This document shows, one piece after another, positions 26,294-34,719 of a stretch of DNA of 64,000 nt (positions are counted from its first letter, which is position 1; every line of letters begins with the position of its first letter). Below the pieces are notes generated by a model that had not been told where the DNA came from, ran no database searches, and worked only from the letters and a program-made list of their open reading frames with translations. Both the position numbers and the translations under genes were made by a program. This DNA is from Rhodoferax koreense (GTDB taxonomy: Bacteria; Pseudomonadota; Gammaproteobacteria; Burkholderiales; Burkholderiaceae_C): assembly GCF_001955695.1 (NCBI RefSeq), contig NZ_CP019236.1, positions 3,596,001 through 3,660,000 of the forward strand, given 5' to 3'.

Positions 26294-27625
26294 GGCCCTG
26301 AAATCGTTCACGTTGGTGTGCGTCGGTCCGCTCACCACCAAGTCGCCGAGCGCCTCGAAATAAGCGTAGGCGTCGTTGCGGTCGAGGTGGTCGGCGACCT
26401 TCAGGCCCAGCGCCTGCGCGCGCGCCAGCGTGTCGGGCGACACGCAGGCACCGGCGTTGTCTTCCACGCCGTCGATGCCGTCGGTGTCGGCCGCCAGCGC
26501 ATGGACGTCGGCCTGGCCCTGCAGCGCCTGCGCCAGGCCGAGACAGAACTCTCCGGCGCGCCCGCCACGGCCACGCGGCGTGCCGGGCGCCTGCGGCCGC
26601 ACCGTCACCGTCGTCTCGCCGCCGCTCAGGATCACGCACGGCCGCGCGAACGGCTGGCCGCGCTGCGCCACCGCGCGCGCCAGCGCCGCATGCACCTTGC
26701 CGACCTCGCGCGACTCGCCTTCCATCTCGTCGCTGAGGATGTAGGCCGCGATGCCGGCCGCGCGGGCCGCCGCCGCCGCCGCTTCGAGCGACTGCTGCGG
26801 CGTGGCGATCAGGTGCACCGCGTGGCCTTCGAAAGCCGGGTCGCCGGGCTTCGGCGTCTCGAGCGAGCCGTCCTGCAACTGCGCCAGCACCGGCGCGGGA
26901 ATGTCGATGGCGTAGCGCTGCAGAATGGCCAACGCATCGGCACAGGTGCTGGCGTCGGGCACGGTGGGGCCGCTGGCGATGATGGACGGATCGTCCCCCG
27001 GCACGTCGCTGATGGTCAGCGTCACCACTCGCGCAGGCGCGCAGGCCGCGGCCAGCCGGCCGCCCTTGATGCGCGAGAGGTGTTTGCGCACGCAGTTCAT
27101 CTCGCCGATGCCGGCACCGCTGTGCAGCAGCGCCTTGTTGATGCGCTGCTTGTCCTCAAGGGTCAGTCCCTCGGCCGGCAGCGTGAGCAGGGCCGAGCCG
27201 CCGCCAGAGATCAGGCACAGCACTAGGTCGTCGGCGGTCAGCCCCTGCGCCATCGCCAGCATGCGCCGGGCGGCGGCCAGGCCGGCCGCGTCCGGCACCG
27301 GATGCGCCGCCTCGACGATCTCGATGCGCGAGGCCAGGCCCTCGGGCCGCGGCGGAATGTGGTGGTACCGCGTGACCACCAGGCCTTCCAGCGGCGCATC
27401 GGCGGGCCAAAGGGCCTCCAGCGCCTGCGCCATCGAGCCGCCGGCCTTGCCCGCGCCGAGGACAACGGTGCGGCCCTTGGGCGGCGGTGGCAGGAAGGCC
27501 GCCATGTTCGCCAGCGGCAGAGCGCGTGTCACCGCGGCCTGGAACAGGTATTCGAGGAATGCGCGCGGATGGTCGGCGGGCACGGGGCATCCGGCGGGCT
27601 GCGAGGACGAAGCGATGGAAGTCAT
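26279..27625 (-). CDS. Glycerate 2-kinase, MOFRL/DUF4147 type (formerly TtuD hydroxypyruvate reductase)
   Basis: A 448-residue cytoplasmic enzyme. The N-terminal DUF4147 domain has VVLGAGKAGGSMAQALE and CLISGGGSALLTLP; the C-terminal MOFRL domain has ILSGGETTVTVR and ALAADTDGIDG. Family members phosphorylate D-glycerate to 2-phosphoglycerate, feeding glyoxylate, tartrate or serine-derived carbon into glycolysis; older databases name them hydroxypyruvate reductase. It stands without other glyoxylate genes. Its 3' end overlaps the EamA gene. Confidence 0.9.
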   Translation of the reverse strand: MTSIASSSQPAGCPVPADHPRAFLEYLFQAAVTRALPLANMAAFLPPPPKGRTVVLGAGKAGGSMAQALEALWPADAPLEGLVVTRYHHIPPRPEGLASRIEIVEAAHPVPDAAGLAAARRMLAMAQGLTADDLVLCLISGGGSALLTLPAEGLTLEDKQRINKALLHSGAGIGEMNCVRKHLSRIKGGRLAAACAPARVVTLTISDVPGDDPSIIASGPTVPDASTCADALAILQRYAIDIPAPVLAQLQDGSLETPKPGDPAFEGHAVHLIATPQQSLEAAAAAARAAGIAAYILSDEMEGESREVGKVHAALARAVAQRGQPFARPCVILSGGETTVTVRPQAPGTPRGRGGRAGEFCLGLAQALQGQADVHALAADTDGIDGVEDNAGACVSPDTLARAQALGLKVADHLDRNDAYAYFEALGDLVVSGPTHTNVNDFRALLVL

Positions 27626-27691
27626 TGGGGTCTCCTGCCGCCATTGTGCAGGGGATGCGCAGCCGCGCCATCCCCGTCCCCTCGAAGACGC

Positions 27692-27729
27692 AAAAAAGCC
27701 GGGTCGCGCCCCATGGCGGCAACCCGGCT
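27692..27729 (-). terminator. Intrinsic terminator of the secreted Lys-rich protein gene
   Basis: On the minus strand AGCCGGGT and ACCCGGCT form a perfect 8-bp stem (arms 27722-27729 and 27697-27704) with further pairing inside, followed at once by TTTTTT (complement of 27692-27697). A second GC hairpin (arms 27741-27747 and 27756-27762) lies between the stop codon and this terminator. Confidence 0.85.
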
Positions 27730-27787
27730 CCCCATCCCGTCCCGCCGCCGAAACCCGGCGGGAGACGAGGTTCAGTCGGTGACGTGC

Positions 27788-28111
27788 TTAGGACTTGCCG
27801 CCGCCGTCACCCTTTTCCTTCGGCACCGAGGTGTCGCCGATCTTGCTGGCGCCGGAATTGGTGCCTTGTGGCGACGAGGCATCCGACTTCTTGGCCGCCA
27901 TCTTGCCGGCCTTGGTGGACTTCTTGTTCATCTTCGCATCGGTGCGCTCTTCGGCCGTCTTGGCCGAACCACCCGTTGCCGGCTGTGGCTGCTTGCTGTC
28001 GTTGGTGACGGGCGTCGGTGCGGTCTGTGCATGGGCTGCCGTGCCGAAGGCCAGCGCGGCGGCGATGGCGGTGGCCATCGAGAGGGACTTGAGTGTGGTT
28101 TGCTTGATCAT
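27788..28111 (-). CDS. Small secreted Lys/Ser/Gly-rich protein of unknown function
   Basis: A 107-residue protein. MIKQTTLKSLSMATAIAAAL begins a clear Sec signal with cleavage after AHA (near residue 27). The mature part is low in hydrophobics and rich in Lys, Ser, Thr and Gly (NKKSTKAGKMAAKKSD), so likely disordered and basic. The start at 28111 has AGGAGA just upstream. It is a single-gene unit with its own terminator at 27692-27729. Similar small basic exported proteins occur across Burkholderiales without known role. Confidence 0.8.
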   Translation of the reverse strand: MIKQTTLKSLSMATAIAAALAFGTAAHAQTAPTPVTNDSKQPQPATGGSAKTAEERTDAKMNKKSTKAGKMAAKKSDASSPQGTNSGASKIGDTSVPKEKGDGGGKS

Positions 28112-28356
28112 GGAAATCTCCTGTTGAACCGTTGGTGACCGGAATTGGTCGCTTGCTCGCTCGCCAGTTGGATGGATGATTGGCTGAAGCTGTACCCAAT
28201 GTACGAAGTCGCCGAACGCCGACTTATCGGCCAAGCGCACCGCACCGTGTAGGAGGCCAACCCTCCGGCCTGTGGTTCAACCGGCCTGCGCCGAAGGCCC
28301 GCCTTCGATGAAGGCCGCATGGGGTGCGGGCTTTTTCAGCTAACCTCGGCGCCATC

Positions 28357-29769
28357 ATGCCCACCCTGCTGATCCACAACGCCCGCTGCGTCGCCACGCT
28401 GGACCATCCCGATCCGGCGCAAGGCCGCGAACTCTTCGATGCCTCGGTCTTCATCCGCGACCACCGCATCGAATCGATCGGCCCCGCAGCCGACGTGACG
28501 CCCGACATGCTCACCGGCGCGGACGAAGTCATCGACGCGCGCGGCCACCTGGTGACACCGGGGCTGGTCAACACCCACCACCACATGTACCAGAGCCTCA
28601 CGCGGGCCATCCCCGGCGTGCAGGACGCCGAGCTGTTCTCCTGGTTGCGCGGCCTGTACCCGGTCTGGGCCGGGCTCACGCCCGAGATGGTGCGGGTATC
28701 GACCCAGGTGGCGATGGCCGAGCTGCTGATGAGCGGCTGCACCACCAGCAGCGACCACCTCTACATCTATCCCAACGGCGTGCGCCTGGACGACAGCATC
28801 GAGGCCGCACACGCGATCGGCATGCGCTTCGTCGCCAGCCGCGGCAGCATGAGCGTGGGCCAGTCGCAGGGCGGCCTGCCGCCGGACCGCGTGGTCGAGA
28901 GCGAGGACGCGATCCTGCACGACACGCGCCGGCTCATCGAGACCTGGCACGACACACGCCACGGCGCCATGGTCAACGTGGCGGTGGCCCCCTGCTCCCC
29001 CTTCAGCGTGAGCCGCGACCTGATGCGCGAATCGGCCGCGCTGGCCCGGGCCTACGGCGTGCGGCTGCACACCCACCTGGCGGAGAACGACCACGACATC
29101 GCCTACAGCCTGGCCAAGTTCAACTGCAGCCCCGCGCAATACGCGCAAGACCTGGGCTGGCTCGGCGACGACGTGTGGCATGCGCACTGCGTGAAGCTCG
29201 ATGCGGCCGGCATCGGCCTGTTCGCCGCCACCCACACCGGCGTGGCCCACTGCCCGTGCAGCAACATGCGGCTGGCCAGCGGCATCGCACCGGTCCGCCG
29301 CATGCTCGACGCCGGCGTGCCGGTGGGCCTGGGTGTGGACGGCAGCGCCAGCAACGACGGTGCCCAGATGCTGGGCGAGGCTCGCCAGGCGCTGCTGCTG
29401 GCCCGTGTGGGCCGATCGCTCGAGCCCTACGGCTGCGACCACGGCCCGGCCGAGATGACGGCCCGCGACGCGCTCGCCCTGGCCACGCGCGGCGGCGCAC
29501 GGGTGCTGGGCCGCAGCGACATCGGCCATCTCGCGCCCGGCATGTGCGCCGACCTGGCGCTGTTCGACCTGCGCACCCTGTCCTTCGCCGGCGGTGCCGT
29601 ACACGACCCGGTGGGCGCACTGCTGCTGTGCGCCAGCGCGAGCGCCGCCTACACCGTGGTCAACGGGCGCGTGGTGGTGCGCGAAGGCCGGCTTGCCACG
29701 CTCGAGCTGGAACCTCTCGTCGAACGGCACAACCGGCTGGCCATGCAACTCGCCGCATCCGCGGCATAG
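28357..29769 (+). CDS. 8-oxoguanine deaminase-like amidohydrolase (ATZ/TRZ family)
   Basis: A 470-residue cytoplasmic zinc hydrolase. Metal ligands are in TPGLVNTHHHMYQ (His74, His76), LHTHLAEND and the Asp in GVDGSASND. The stretch TTSSDHLYIYPNG matches 8-oxoguanine deaminase (Pa0142 type), which converts 8-oxoguanine to urate; hydroxyatrazine hydrolases are close relatives and remain possible. Start 28357 fits the family N-terminus MPTLLIHNARCVATLD. The stop is 11 bp from that of the convergent TSUP exporter gene. Urate produced here could tie to the purine permease at 4-5 kb, but this is only a thought. Confidence 0.85.
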   Translation: MPTLLIHNARCVATLDHPDPAQGRELFDASVFIRDHRIESIGPAADVTPDMLTGADEVIDARGHLVTPGLVNTHHHMYQSLTRAIPGVQDAELFSWLRGLYPVWAGLTPEMVRVSTQVAMAELLMSGCTTSSDHLYIYPNGVRLDDSIEAAHAIGMRFVASRGSMSVGQSQGGLPPDRVVESEDAILHDTRRLIETWHDTRHGAMVNVAVAPCSPFSVSRDLMRESAALARAYGVRLHTHLAENDHDIAYSLAKFNCSPAQYAQDLGWLGDDVWHAHCVKLDAAGIGLFAATHTGVAHCPCSNMRLASGIAPVRRMLDAGVPVGLGVDGSASNDGAQMLGEARQALLLARVGRSLEPYGCDHGPAEMTARDALALATRGGARVLGRSDIGHLAPGMCADLALFDLRTLSFAGGAVHDPVGALLLCASASAAYTVVNGRVVVREGRLATLELEPLVERHNRLAMQLAASAA

Positions 29770-29780
29770 GGCGCGGCGGC

Positions 29781-30530
29781 TCAGGCGGCCAGGGCGCGCA
29801 CCGCGATGTAGCCGCCCAGCAGCGCCAGCGCACCGAAGAACCAGCGCCGGAAGGCCGGCACCGGCAGCCGCTGGCGCAACCGCTGCCCGACGCCCATGCC
29901 GGCGCATGCGGGCAGCAACAGCAGTGCCGATGCGCCGAGCAGCGGCGCCGCATGCGCCTGCGGTGCGTACAGGCCCAGCGCCAAGGCCAAGGTCGAGGTG
30001 GTGAACGACAGGCCCAGGGCCTGGATCAGTTGCTCGCGCGACAGGCTCAGCGCCTGCAGATACACCACGGCCGGCAGCACGAACACCCCGGTCAGCGCGG
30101 TGACCAGCCCGGTCGCGGCACCGGCCAGCGGGCCGAGCCAGGGCTCGCAGCGCGCCGACAGGTGCAACGGCCGGCCCAGCAAACCCCAGGCCGCATACGC
30201 CATCAGGGCCAGGCCGAGCCACAGGCTGGCGCCCGCGCCGCCCATGCCGAAGCATCGCAGGCCAGCGAGCGTGCCCAGCACGATGCCCACCTGCATGCCA
30301 CCCAGGCGCCGCGCCAGCGCGGCCAGTCCGGCCAGGGGCCGGAGTTGCCAGAGATTGGTCGCAAGCGAAGGCACGACCAACAGCGCCGCGGCCTCGGCCG
30401 GCGCCATCCACAATGCCAGCAGTGCCATGGCCACCGTCGGCAGGCCCAGGCCAACCACACCCTTGACCAGGCCGGCGAGCATGAACACGGCGGCCGTGAG
30501 CGCGAAGACCGCGACGCCCTGCGCCATCAT
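29781..30530 (-). CDS. TSUP/TauE-SafE-family membrane transporter
   Basis: A 249-residue protein with about eight helices and the family start AVFMLAGLVKGVVGLGLPTV, followed by the second repeat ATGLVTALTGVFVLPAVVYL. TSUP proteins export sulfite, sulfoacetate or other organosulfur and organic acids. The substrate is unknown. It is divergent from a LysR-type gene, so that regulator probably controls it. Confidence 0.88.
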   Translation of the reverse strand: MMAQGVAVFALTAAVFMLAGLVKGVVGLGLPTVAMALLALWMAPAEAAALLVVPSLATNLWQLRPLAGLAALARRLGGMQVGIVLGTLAGLRCFGMGGAGASLWLGLALMAYAAWGLLGRPLHLSARCEPWLGPLAGAATGLVTALTGVFVLPAVVYLQALSLSREQLIQALGLSFTTSTLALALGLYAPQAHAAPLLGASALLLLPACAGMGVGQRLRQRLPVPAFRRWFFGALALLGGYIAVRALAA

Positions 30531-30623
30531 CGGCGTGTGCCATCAGCGCGGTGCGCCTTCGGGAAGTGGTTTTGCATGCGGCCAGTGTCGCGGGCCGCCA
30601 CACCGCGCGCAATGCGGAAGTGG

Positions 30624-30659
30624 CACAGCCAGCCTCAGCCCGAGCCTGAGGCTGCTGTG
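30624..30659. promoter_or_regulatory. Long inverted repeat just before a LysR gene
   Basis: CAGCCTCAG (30630-30638) and CTGAGGCTG (30646-30654) are perfect inverted copies; pairing extends outward to CACAGC and GCTGTG with one bulged C. It lies 13 bp before the ATG of the LysR gene and inside the TSUP/LysR divergent region. It may be the LysR operator (autorepression) or a leader hairpin that blocks translation. Confidence 0.5.
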
Positions 30660-30672
30660 CTAACTTGCGGCC

Positions 30673-31575
30673 ATGCGATTCGACCTGACCGACCTGCAAC
30701 TCTTCGCGCACATCGCCGAGACGGGCAGCATCACGGCCGGCGCCGCGCGCAGCCACATGACGCTGGCCTCGGCCAGCCAGCGCGTGCGGGGCATGGAGGA
30801 ACGGCTCGGCGCGCCCCTGCTGCTGCGCGGCCGCCAGGGCGTGCAGGTCACCGAGGCCGGGCGCACCCTGCTGCACCATGCGCGGCTCGTGCTGCAGCAG
30901 ATGGAGCGGCTGCGCGGCGAACTCGGCGACTACGGCGCCGGCCTGCACGGCCATATCCGCCTGCTGTGCAACACCTCGGCCATGGCCGAACACCTGCCCG
31001 CGCCGCTGGCGGCGTTCCTGCGACAGCATCCGCAACTCTCGATCGACCTCGACGAGCAGCCGAGCGCCCAAATCGTCGAGGCCGTGCGCGACGGGCTGTG
31101 CGACATCGGCATCGTCTCCGACGCGGTCGACGCCGCCGGACTGCGCAGCTTCGTGTTCCGCCGAGACGACCTGGTGCTGGTGGTGCCGCGTGGCCATGCG
31201 TTCGCGCGCCGCCGCCGCGTGGCGTTCGACGAACTCGCGGGCCAGTCCTTCGTCGGCCTGGCGGCGGACAGCCCGCTGCAGGCGTTGGTGACGCAACAGG
31301 CGCGCCGGCTCGGCCAACGGCTCGTGTACCGCGTGCGTGTGCGCCACTTCGAAGCCGTGTGCAGCATGGTGGGCCAAGGCATCGGGATCGGCATCGTGCC
31401 GCAGGCCGCCGCGCAGCGGCTGGCCGCAAGCCTGTCCATCGTGGGCATCGGCCTGGCCGAGCCCTGGGCCGAGCGTCAGTTACTGCTGTGCGTGCGCGAC
31501 GAGGGCAGGCTGCCGATGTATGCGCAGCGCCTGCTCGACCATCTGGTGCCGACGAAACCCGAGGGGCCGGGCTGA
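30673..31575 (+). CDS. LysR-family transcriptional regulator
   Basis: A 300-residue regulator with an N-terminal winged helix (LTDLQLFAHIAETGSITAGA to LLLRGRQGVQVTEAGRTLL) and a C-terminal type-2 periplasmic-binding-like effector domain from about residue 92 (GHIRLLCNTSAMAEHLPAPL). The helix-turn-helix reads AARSHMTLASASQRVRGMEE, a fairly common variant. Divergent from the TSUP exporter gene, its likely target. Effector unknown. Confidence 0.92.
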   Translation: MRFDLTDLQLFAHIAETGSITAGAARSHMTLASASQRVRGMEERLGAPLLLRGRQGVQVTEAGRTLLHHARLVLQQMERLRGELGDYGAGLHGHIRLLCNTSAMAEHLPAPLAAFLRQHPQLSIDLDEQPSAQIVEAVRDGLCDIGIVSDAVDAAGLRSFVFRRDDLVLVVPRGHAFARRRRVAFDELAGQSFVGLAADSPLQALVTQQARRLGQRLVYRVRVRHFEAVCSMVGQGIGIGIVPQAAAQRLAASLSIVGIGLAEPWAERQLLLCVRDEGRLPMYAQRLLDHLVPTKPEGPG

Positions 31576-31703
31576 ATCGGAATCCTCCGATCGGCGCCAA
31601 GATCAGAACACAGGAATTCGAAGACAGACAGGACGGCTTCGCGTCCTACGCGGGCCAAGTCCCAGGCCATGGATGCTGGCGCCCTCACCACAACGGAGCC
31701 GCC

Positions 31704-32129
31704 ATGAGCATCCTCTCCAGCATCTTCAGCAAGATCTTCCCCTCTTCACACGCCGGCACGCCCTCGCCCACCGCGGCGCCGACACCGATCCCCGCACCCA
31801 CTTCCACCCCTGCGGTGGCCACCGCCCCGGCTTCGCCACCCGTTGCCGCCGCGGCGCAGCAGGCACCGATGGCCGAAGTGGACGTGACCGCATTGCTCGA
31901 CGGCCTGAACGCCAAGTCGGGCCAGAAGCTCAACTGGAAAACCTCGATCGTCGATCTGATGAAGCTGCTCGGCCTGGACAGTTCGCTCGACGCGCGCAAG
32001 CAACTGGCCCAGGAACTGCACTACGGCGGTGACACCAACGATTCGGCCGCGATGAACACCTGGCTGCATCGTCAGGTGATGACCAAGGTGGCCGCCAATG
32101 GCGGCAAGATGCCTGACGAACTGAAGTGA
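31704..32129 (+). CDS. DUF3597 domain protein
   Basis: A 141-residue soluble protein. It starts MSILSSIFSKIFPSSHA, then an Ala/Pro/Thr linker to about residue 55, then the DUF3597 core: EVDVTALLDGLNAKSGQKLN, SIVDLMKLLGLDSSLDAR and the closing NTWLHRQVMTKVAANGGKMP. The family is widespread in proteobacteria and resembles LysM-associated or stress-induced small proteins, but its function is unknown. The domain is helical with no catalytic residues evident. The gene lies 128 bp after the LysR gene and converges on a short minus-strand gene with a 4-bp gap. Confidence 0.85.
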   Translation: MSILSSIFSKIFPSSHAGTPSPTAAPTPIPAPTSTPAVATAPASPPVAAAAQQAPMAEVDVTALLDGLNAKSGQKLNWKTSIVDLMKLLGLDSSLDARKQLAQELHYGGDTNDSAAMNTWLHRQVMTKVAANGGKMPDELK

Positions 32130-32133
32130 CGGT

Positions 32134-32322
32134 TCAGATCGACCGTCCCGCAGGCGTCTTGCCGGCCTGTGACGTGTCCGGTGCGGGTTGTTCGAGTTTC
32201 GGATTGCGCACCTGCTTCATCATCTCTTCGCCGTCGTGGTCGCGGCCATCCAACGGCACGCTTTCCTCCTGCGTGATTTCGGGCTCTTCATGGCGTTCGC
32301 GCGCCGCTGGGTTCATGTTCAT
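32134..32322 (-). CDS. Small acidic hypothetical protein
   Basis: A 62-residue protein beginning MNMNPAARERHEEPEITQEE. I chose ATG 32322 because AGGAG lies about 7 bases upstream; an in-frame ATG six bases downstream is an alternative. The sequence is polar, rich in Glu, Pro and Asp, with no predicted membrane part or known domain, and is probably disordered. It is convergent with the DUF3597 gene. I do not recognise the family. Confidence 0.55.
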   Translation of the reverse strand: MNMNPAARERHEEPEITQEESVPLDGRDHDGEEMMKQVRNPKLEQPAPDTSQAGKTPAGRSI

Positions 32323-32495
32323 GGGGACTCCTGGTTGAAGACACCAGCTTGCGCCGGCTGCAGCCCGGCGCGCTTCGGACGGACGCGCCAAGCCGTGTCA
32401 GTCTTGGCCGACGTCCGATCCAGCGGCCGCCGACCCGACCGAGGTCCGCCACCGCGTAGCATGGCGCCATCGCATCAACGGCCAGAGGGTTCCCC

Positions 32496-32792
32496 ATGTC
32501 CAAGTTGGCCCATCGACTCCAAGCCACCTGCAGCACCCTGCTGATGGCCGCGACCGGCGCGCTGGCGCAGAACACGCCCGAAGCGGCAAACCTGATCCAG
32601 CAACGCTACGAAAGCGCCGTGGCCGCCTGCAACAGTGCCGGCTTGCCCGCACCGGCGCGCGAAGCCTGCGTGCGCGACGCCGGCACGGCGGCAGACCGGG
32701 CTCGCGGCGGTCCGCCTGCGGAGGGCCTGTTCACCACGCCGGACGGCCGCGCGACCATCGTGCCGCCGCCGACCGACAAGGTTCAACCCTAG
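32496..32792 (+). CDS. Small exported hypothetical protein
   Basis: A 98-residue protein with a likely Sec signal (QATCSTLLMAATGALAQ, cleavage after ALA near residue 24). The mature part has two cysteines (AACNSAG and EACVRDAG) that could form a disulfide in the periplasm, then a Pro-rich tail. This cysteine-spaced layout (QRYESAVAACNSAGLPAPAR) recurs in small Burkholderiales exported proteins as I recall. No function known. The 3' end overlaps the convergent TetR gene by four bases. Confidence 0.65.
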   Translation: MSKLAHRLQATCSTLLMAATGALAQNTPEAANLIQQRYESAVAACNSAGLPAPAREACVRDAGTAADRARGGPPAEGLFTTPDGRATIVPPPTDKVQP

Positions 32793-33400
32793 GCGAGGGC
32801 CGCTTCGAGCAAGGCCGCGGCCACGCCGCGTGCCGCCGCCACGGCGCCGGGGTCGTGGTCCATCTGCGCCGCCACCGTGGCGCCGTCGTACAGGATCACG
32901 AGTTGCCGCGCCAGACCTTCAGCATCCGCCACCCCCGCGTCGCGCGCCAGGCCAGTGAACAGTTCGCGCATCCAGGCGCGCGCCTCGTCGAGCACGGCGC
33001 GCACGCTGCTGTCGGCCTTGGCCTGGGCGTCGGCCTTCACAAAGGCGCAGCCGCGAAACCCGGTCTCGACCACCAGCTTCTCCAGCAGGTCAAACACGCC
33101 AAGCAGGCGCTCACGCGGCGTCTTGAATTGCGCCAGGCCTTCGGAGATGCGCGCCTGCCGCGCCGCATGGCGCTGGTCGAGGTAGCTGCGCACCAATTCT
33201 TCCTTGCTGCCGAAGCAGTCGTACAGCGAAGCCTTGGCCACACCCGCATGGGCGATGACGCGGTCGATGCCGACGGCGTTGAAGCCTTCTTCGTAGAACA
33301 GTGCGGTGGCCGACGCGAGCAATTTGTCGCGCGCCGAAACCCGTTCGTTCGGCGCCGCGCCGCGGGAAGCGGTGGTCTTGAGAGAAGTTCTGGAAGGCAT
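32789..33400 (-). CDS. TetR/AcrR-family transcriptional repressor
   Basis: A 203-residue regulator starting at ATG 33400 (MPSRTSLKTTASRGAAPNER). The helix-turn-helix is typical: LLASATALFYEEGFNAVGID followed by VAKASLYDCFGSKEELVRSYL. The rest is the helical ligand domain (GFRGCAFVKADAQA), similar to YcfQ/ComR-type members. It is divergent from an MFS exporter gene, with a palindromic operator between them, so it most likely represses the exporter and itself until an inducer, perhaps a toxic compound, binds. Confidence 0.9.
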   Translation of the reverse strand: MPSRTSLKTTASRGAAPNERVSARDKLLASATALFYEEGFNAVGIDRVIAHAGVAKASLYDCFGSKEELVRSYLDQRHAARQARISEGLAQFKTPRERLLGVFDLLEKLVVETGFRGCAFVKADAQAKADSSVRAVLDEARAWMRELFTGLARDAGVADAEGLARQLVILYDGATVAAQMDHDPGAVAAARGVAAALLEAALA

Positions 33401-33403
33401 GGG

Positions 33404-33457
33404 TTGACAATACCAGACAGGTCTGTATAGTTCAAGCACCAGACAGATCTGTCTGGT
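33404..33457 (+). promoter_or_regulatory. Sigma-70 promoter of the MFS gene overlapped by two TetR operators
   Basis: TTGACA (33404-33409) and TATAGT (33426-33431) are spaced by 16 bp on the plus strand. A perfect 20-bp palindrome ACCAGACAGATCTGTCTGGT occupies 33438-33457, at the expected transcription start. A second copy, ACCAGACAGGTCTGTATAG (from 33412), keeps the left half and covers the spacer and -10. This layout predicts tight repression by the divergent TetR protein. Confidence 0.82.
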
Positions 33458-33482
33458 ACTTTTTTCGATGCGAAAGGCCAGC

Positions 33483-34715
33483 ATGTCCTCGATCCCCTCC
33501 ACCGTGGCGGCCCTGCCGCAAGTCCAGGCCAGACCGTGGGCATGGCGCCGACCCCTGTCCGTGCGCGCCGCGTTTTTCCTGCAAGCGTCCATCACGCTGA
33601 CCTTCCTCGCCGGGTCGTCCGCCCCGACGCCCCTTTACCCGCTGTACGCGTCCGCCTGGGGCTTTTCGCCGATCGCGGTGACGCTGGTGTTCGGCATCTA
33701 CGCGCTGGCCGTGCTGGCGGCACTGCTGGTGGCCGGGCGGCTGTCCGACCACGTCGGCCGCCGGCCGGTGCTGCTGGCGGCGGCGGTCGCGCAGGCCATA
33801 GCGATGCTGGTGCTCGGCACCGCCGACGGCTTGGCTGGCCTGCTGCTGGGCCGGGTGATCCAGGGCCTGTCCACCGGCGCGGCCGTGGCGGCCGTGGGGG
33901 CCGGCCTGCTCGACCTGGACCGCGCCCGCGGCACCATCGCCAACGCCATCGCGCCGGTGATGGGCACGGCGCTGGGCGCGCTCGCGGGCGGACTGATGGT
34001 GCATTACCTGCCCGCGCCGACGCATCTGGTGTATGCCGTGTTCGGCCTGGTCTTCGTGCTGCAGAGCCTGGCCGTGGCGCGCATGCCCGAGACCATCACG
34101 CCGCAGGCGGGCGCGCTGGCGTCGCTGAAGCCGCAATTCACCGTGCCACCCGCGGTGCGCACGCCGCTGCTGCTGGCCGTACCGATGCTGGTGGCGGTCT
34201 GGGCGGTGGCGGGTTTCTATGGTTCGCTCGCACCTGCCCTGGTGCACGGTGTGTTCGGCTTCGACGCTTCCCTGTTCGGCGGGTTCGCGCTCGGGTTGCT
34301 GGCCGCCAGCGGCGGCGCCGCGGTCCTGCTGCTGCAGCGCGCGGAGGCTCGACGCATGATGCTGATCGGCGCCTGCGGCCTGCTCGTGGGCGTGGCGGGT
34401 GTGCTGCTCGCGCTGGGCCGCCATTCGGCCGCGGTCTTCTTCGTGGCCACCGCCATCACCGGCATGGGTTTCGGCGCCGGCTTCCAGGGGGCGATCCGCA
34501 CCGTCGTGCCCTTCGCCGCGCCGCACGAACGCGCAGGCGTGCTGTCGGTGGCCTTCGTCGTGTCCTACCTGTCGATGGGCGCGCCGGTGGTGGTCGCCGG
34601 CTACTTCATCGCCCACGGCAATGGCCTGCTGAACACGGCTTTCGAGTTCGGTGCGGCGGTGCTGGCACTGGCGGCAGCGGCGCTGCTGGGCACGCTGGTG
34701 CGGCGGGCGAAGTGA
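33483..34715 (+). CDS. MFS exporter controlled by the divergent TetR regulator
   Basis: A 410-residue 12-helix transporter. Helix 1 is FFLQASITLTFLAGSSAPTP, and loop 2-3 carries GRLSDHVGRRPVLL, the MFS signature. The overall pattern, with SAPTPLYPLYASAWGFSPI, is seen in drug or arabinose-type efflux permeases. I chose ATG 33483 because AAAGG lies about 8 bases upstream; ATG 33468 has no ribosome-binding site. Substrate unknown, probably a small toxic molecule sensed by the TetR protein. It ends 4 bp from the convergent sigma-54 activator gene. Confidence 0.88.
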   Translation: MSSIPSTVAALPQVQARPWAWRRPLSVRAAFFLQASITLTFLAGSSAPTPLYPLYASAWGFSPIAVTLVFGIYALAVLAALLVAGRLSDHVGRRPVLLAAAVAQAIAMLVLGTADGLAGLLLGRVIQGLSTGAAVAAVGAGLLDLDRARGTIANAIAPVMGTALGALAGGLMVHYLPAPTHLVYAVFGLVFVLQSLAVARMPETITPQAGALASLKPQFTVPPAVRTPLLLAVPMLVAVWAVAGFYGSLAPALVHGVFGFDASLFGGFALGLLAASGGAAVLLLQRAEARRMMLIGACGLLVGVAGVLLALGRHSAAVFFVATAITGMGFGAGFQGAIRTVVPFAAPHERAGVLSVAFVVSYLSMGAPVVVAGYFIAHGNGLLNTAFEFGAAVLALAAAALLGTLVRRAK

Positions 34716-34719
34716 TACA

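Noticed and set aside
28336..31377. A minus-strand open frame of about 1000 codons across the deaminase, exporter and LysR genes
   Set aside because: It runs through three well-supported genes of different orientation and reads as low-complexity His/Arg/Ala sequence. A shadow frame.
33401..33595. N-terminal extension of the TetR protein
   Set aside because: It would read through the operator, promoter and the start of the divergent exporter gene; ATG 33400 fits the family.
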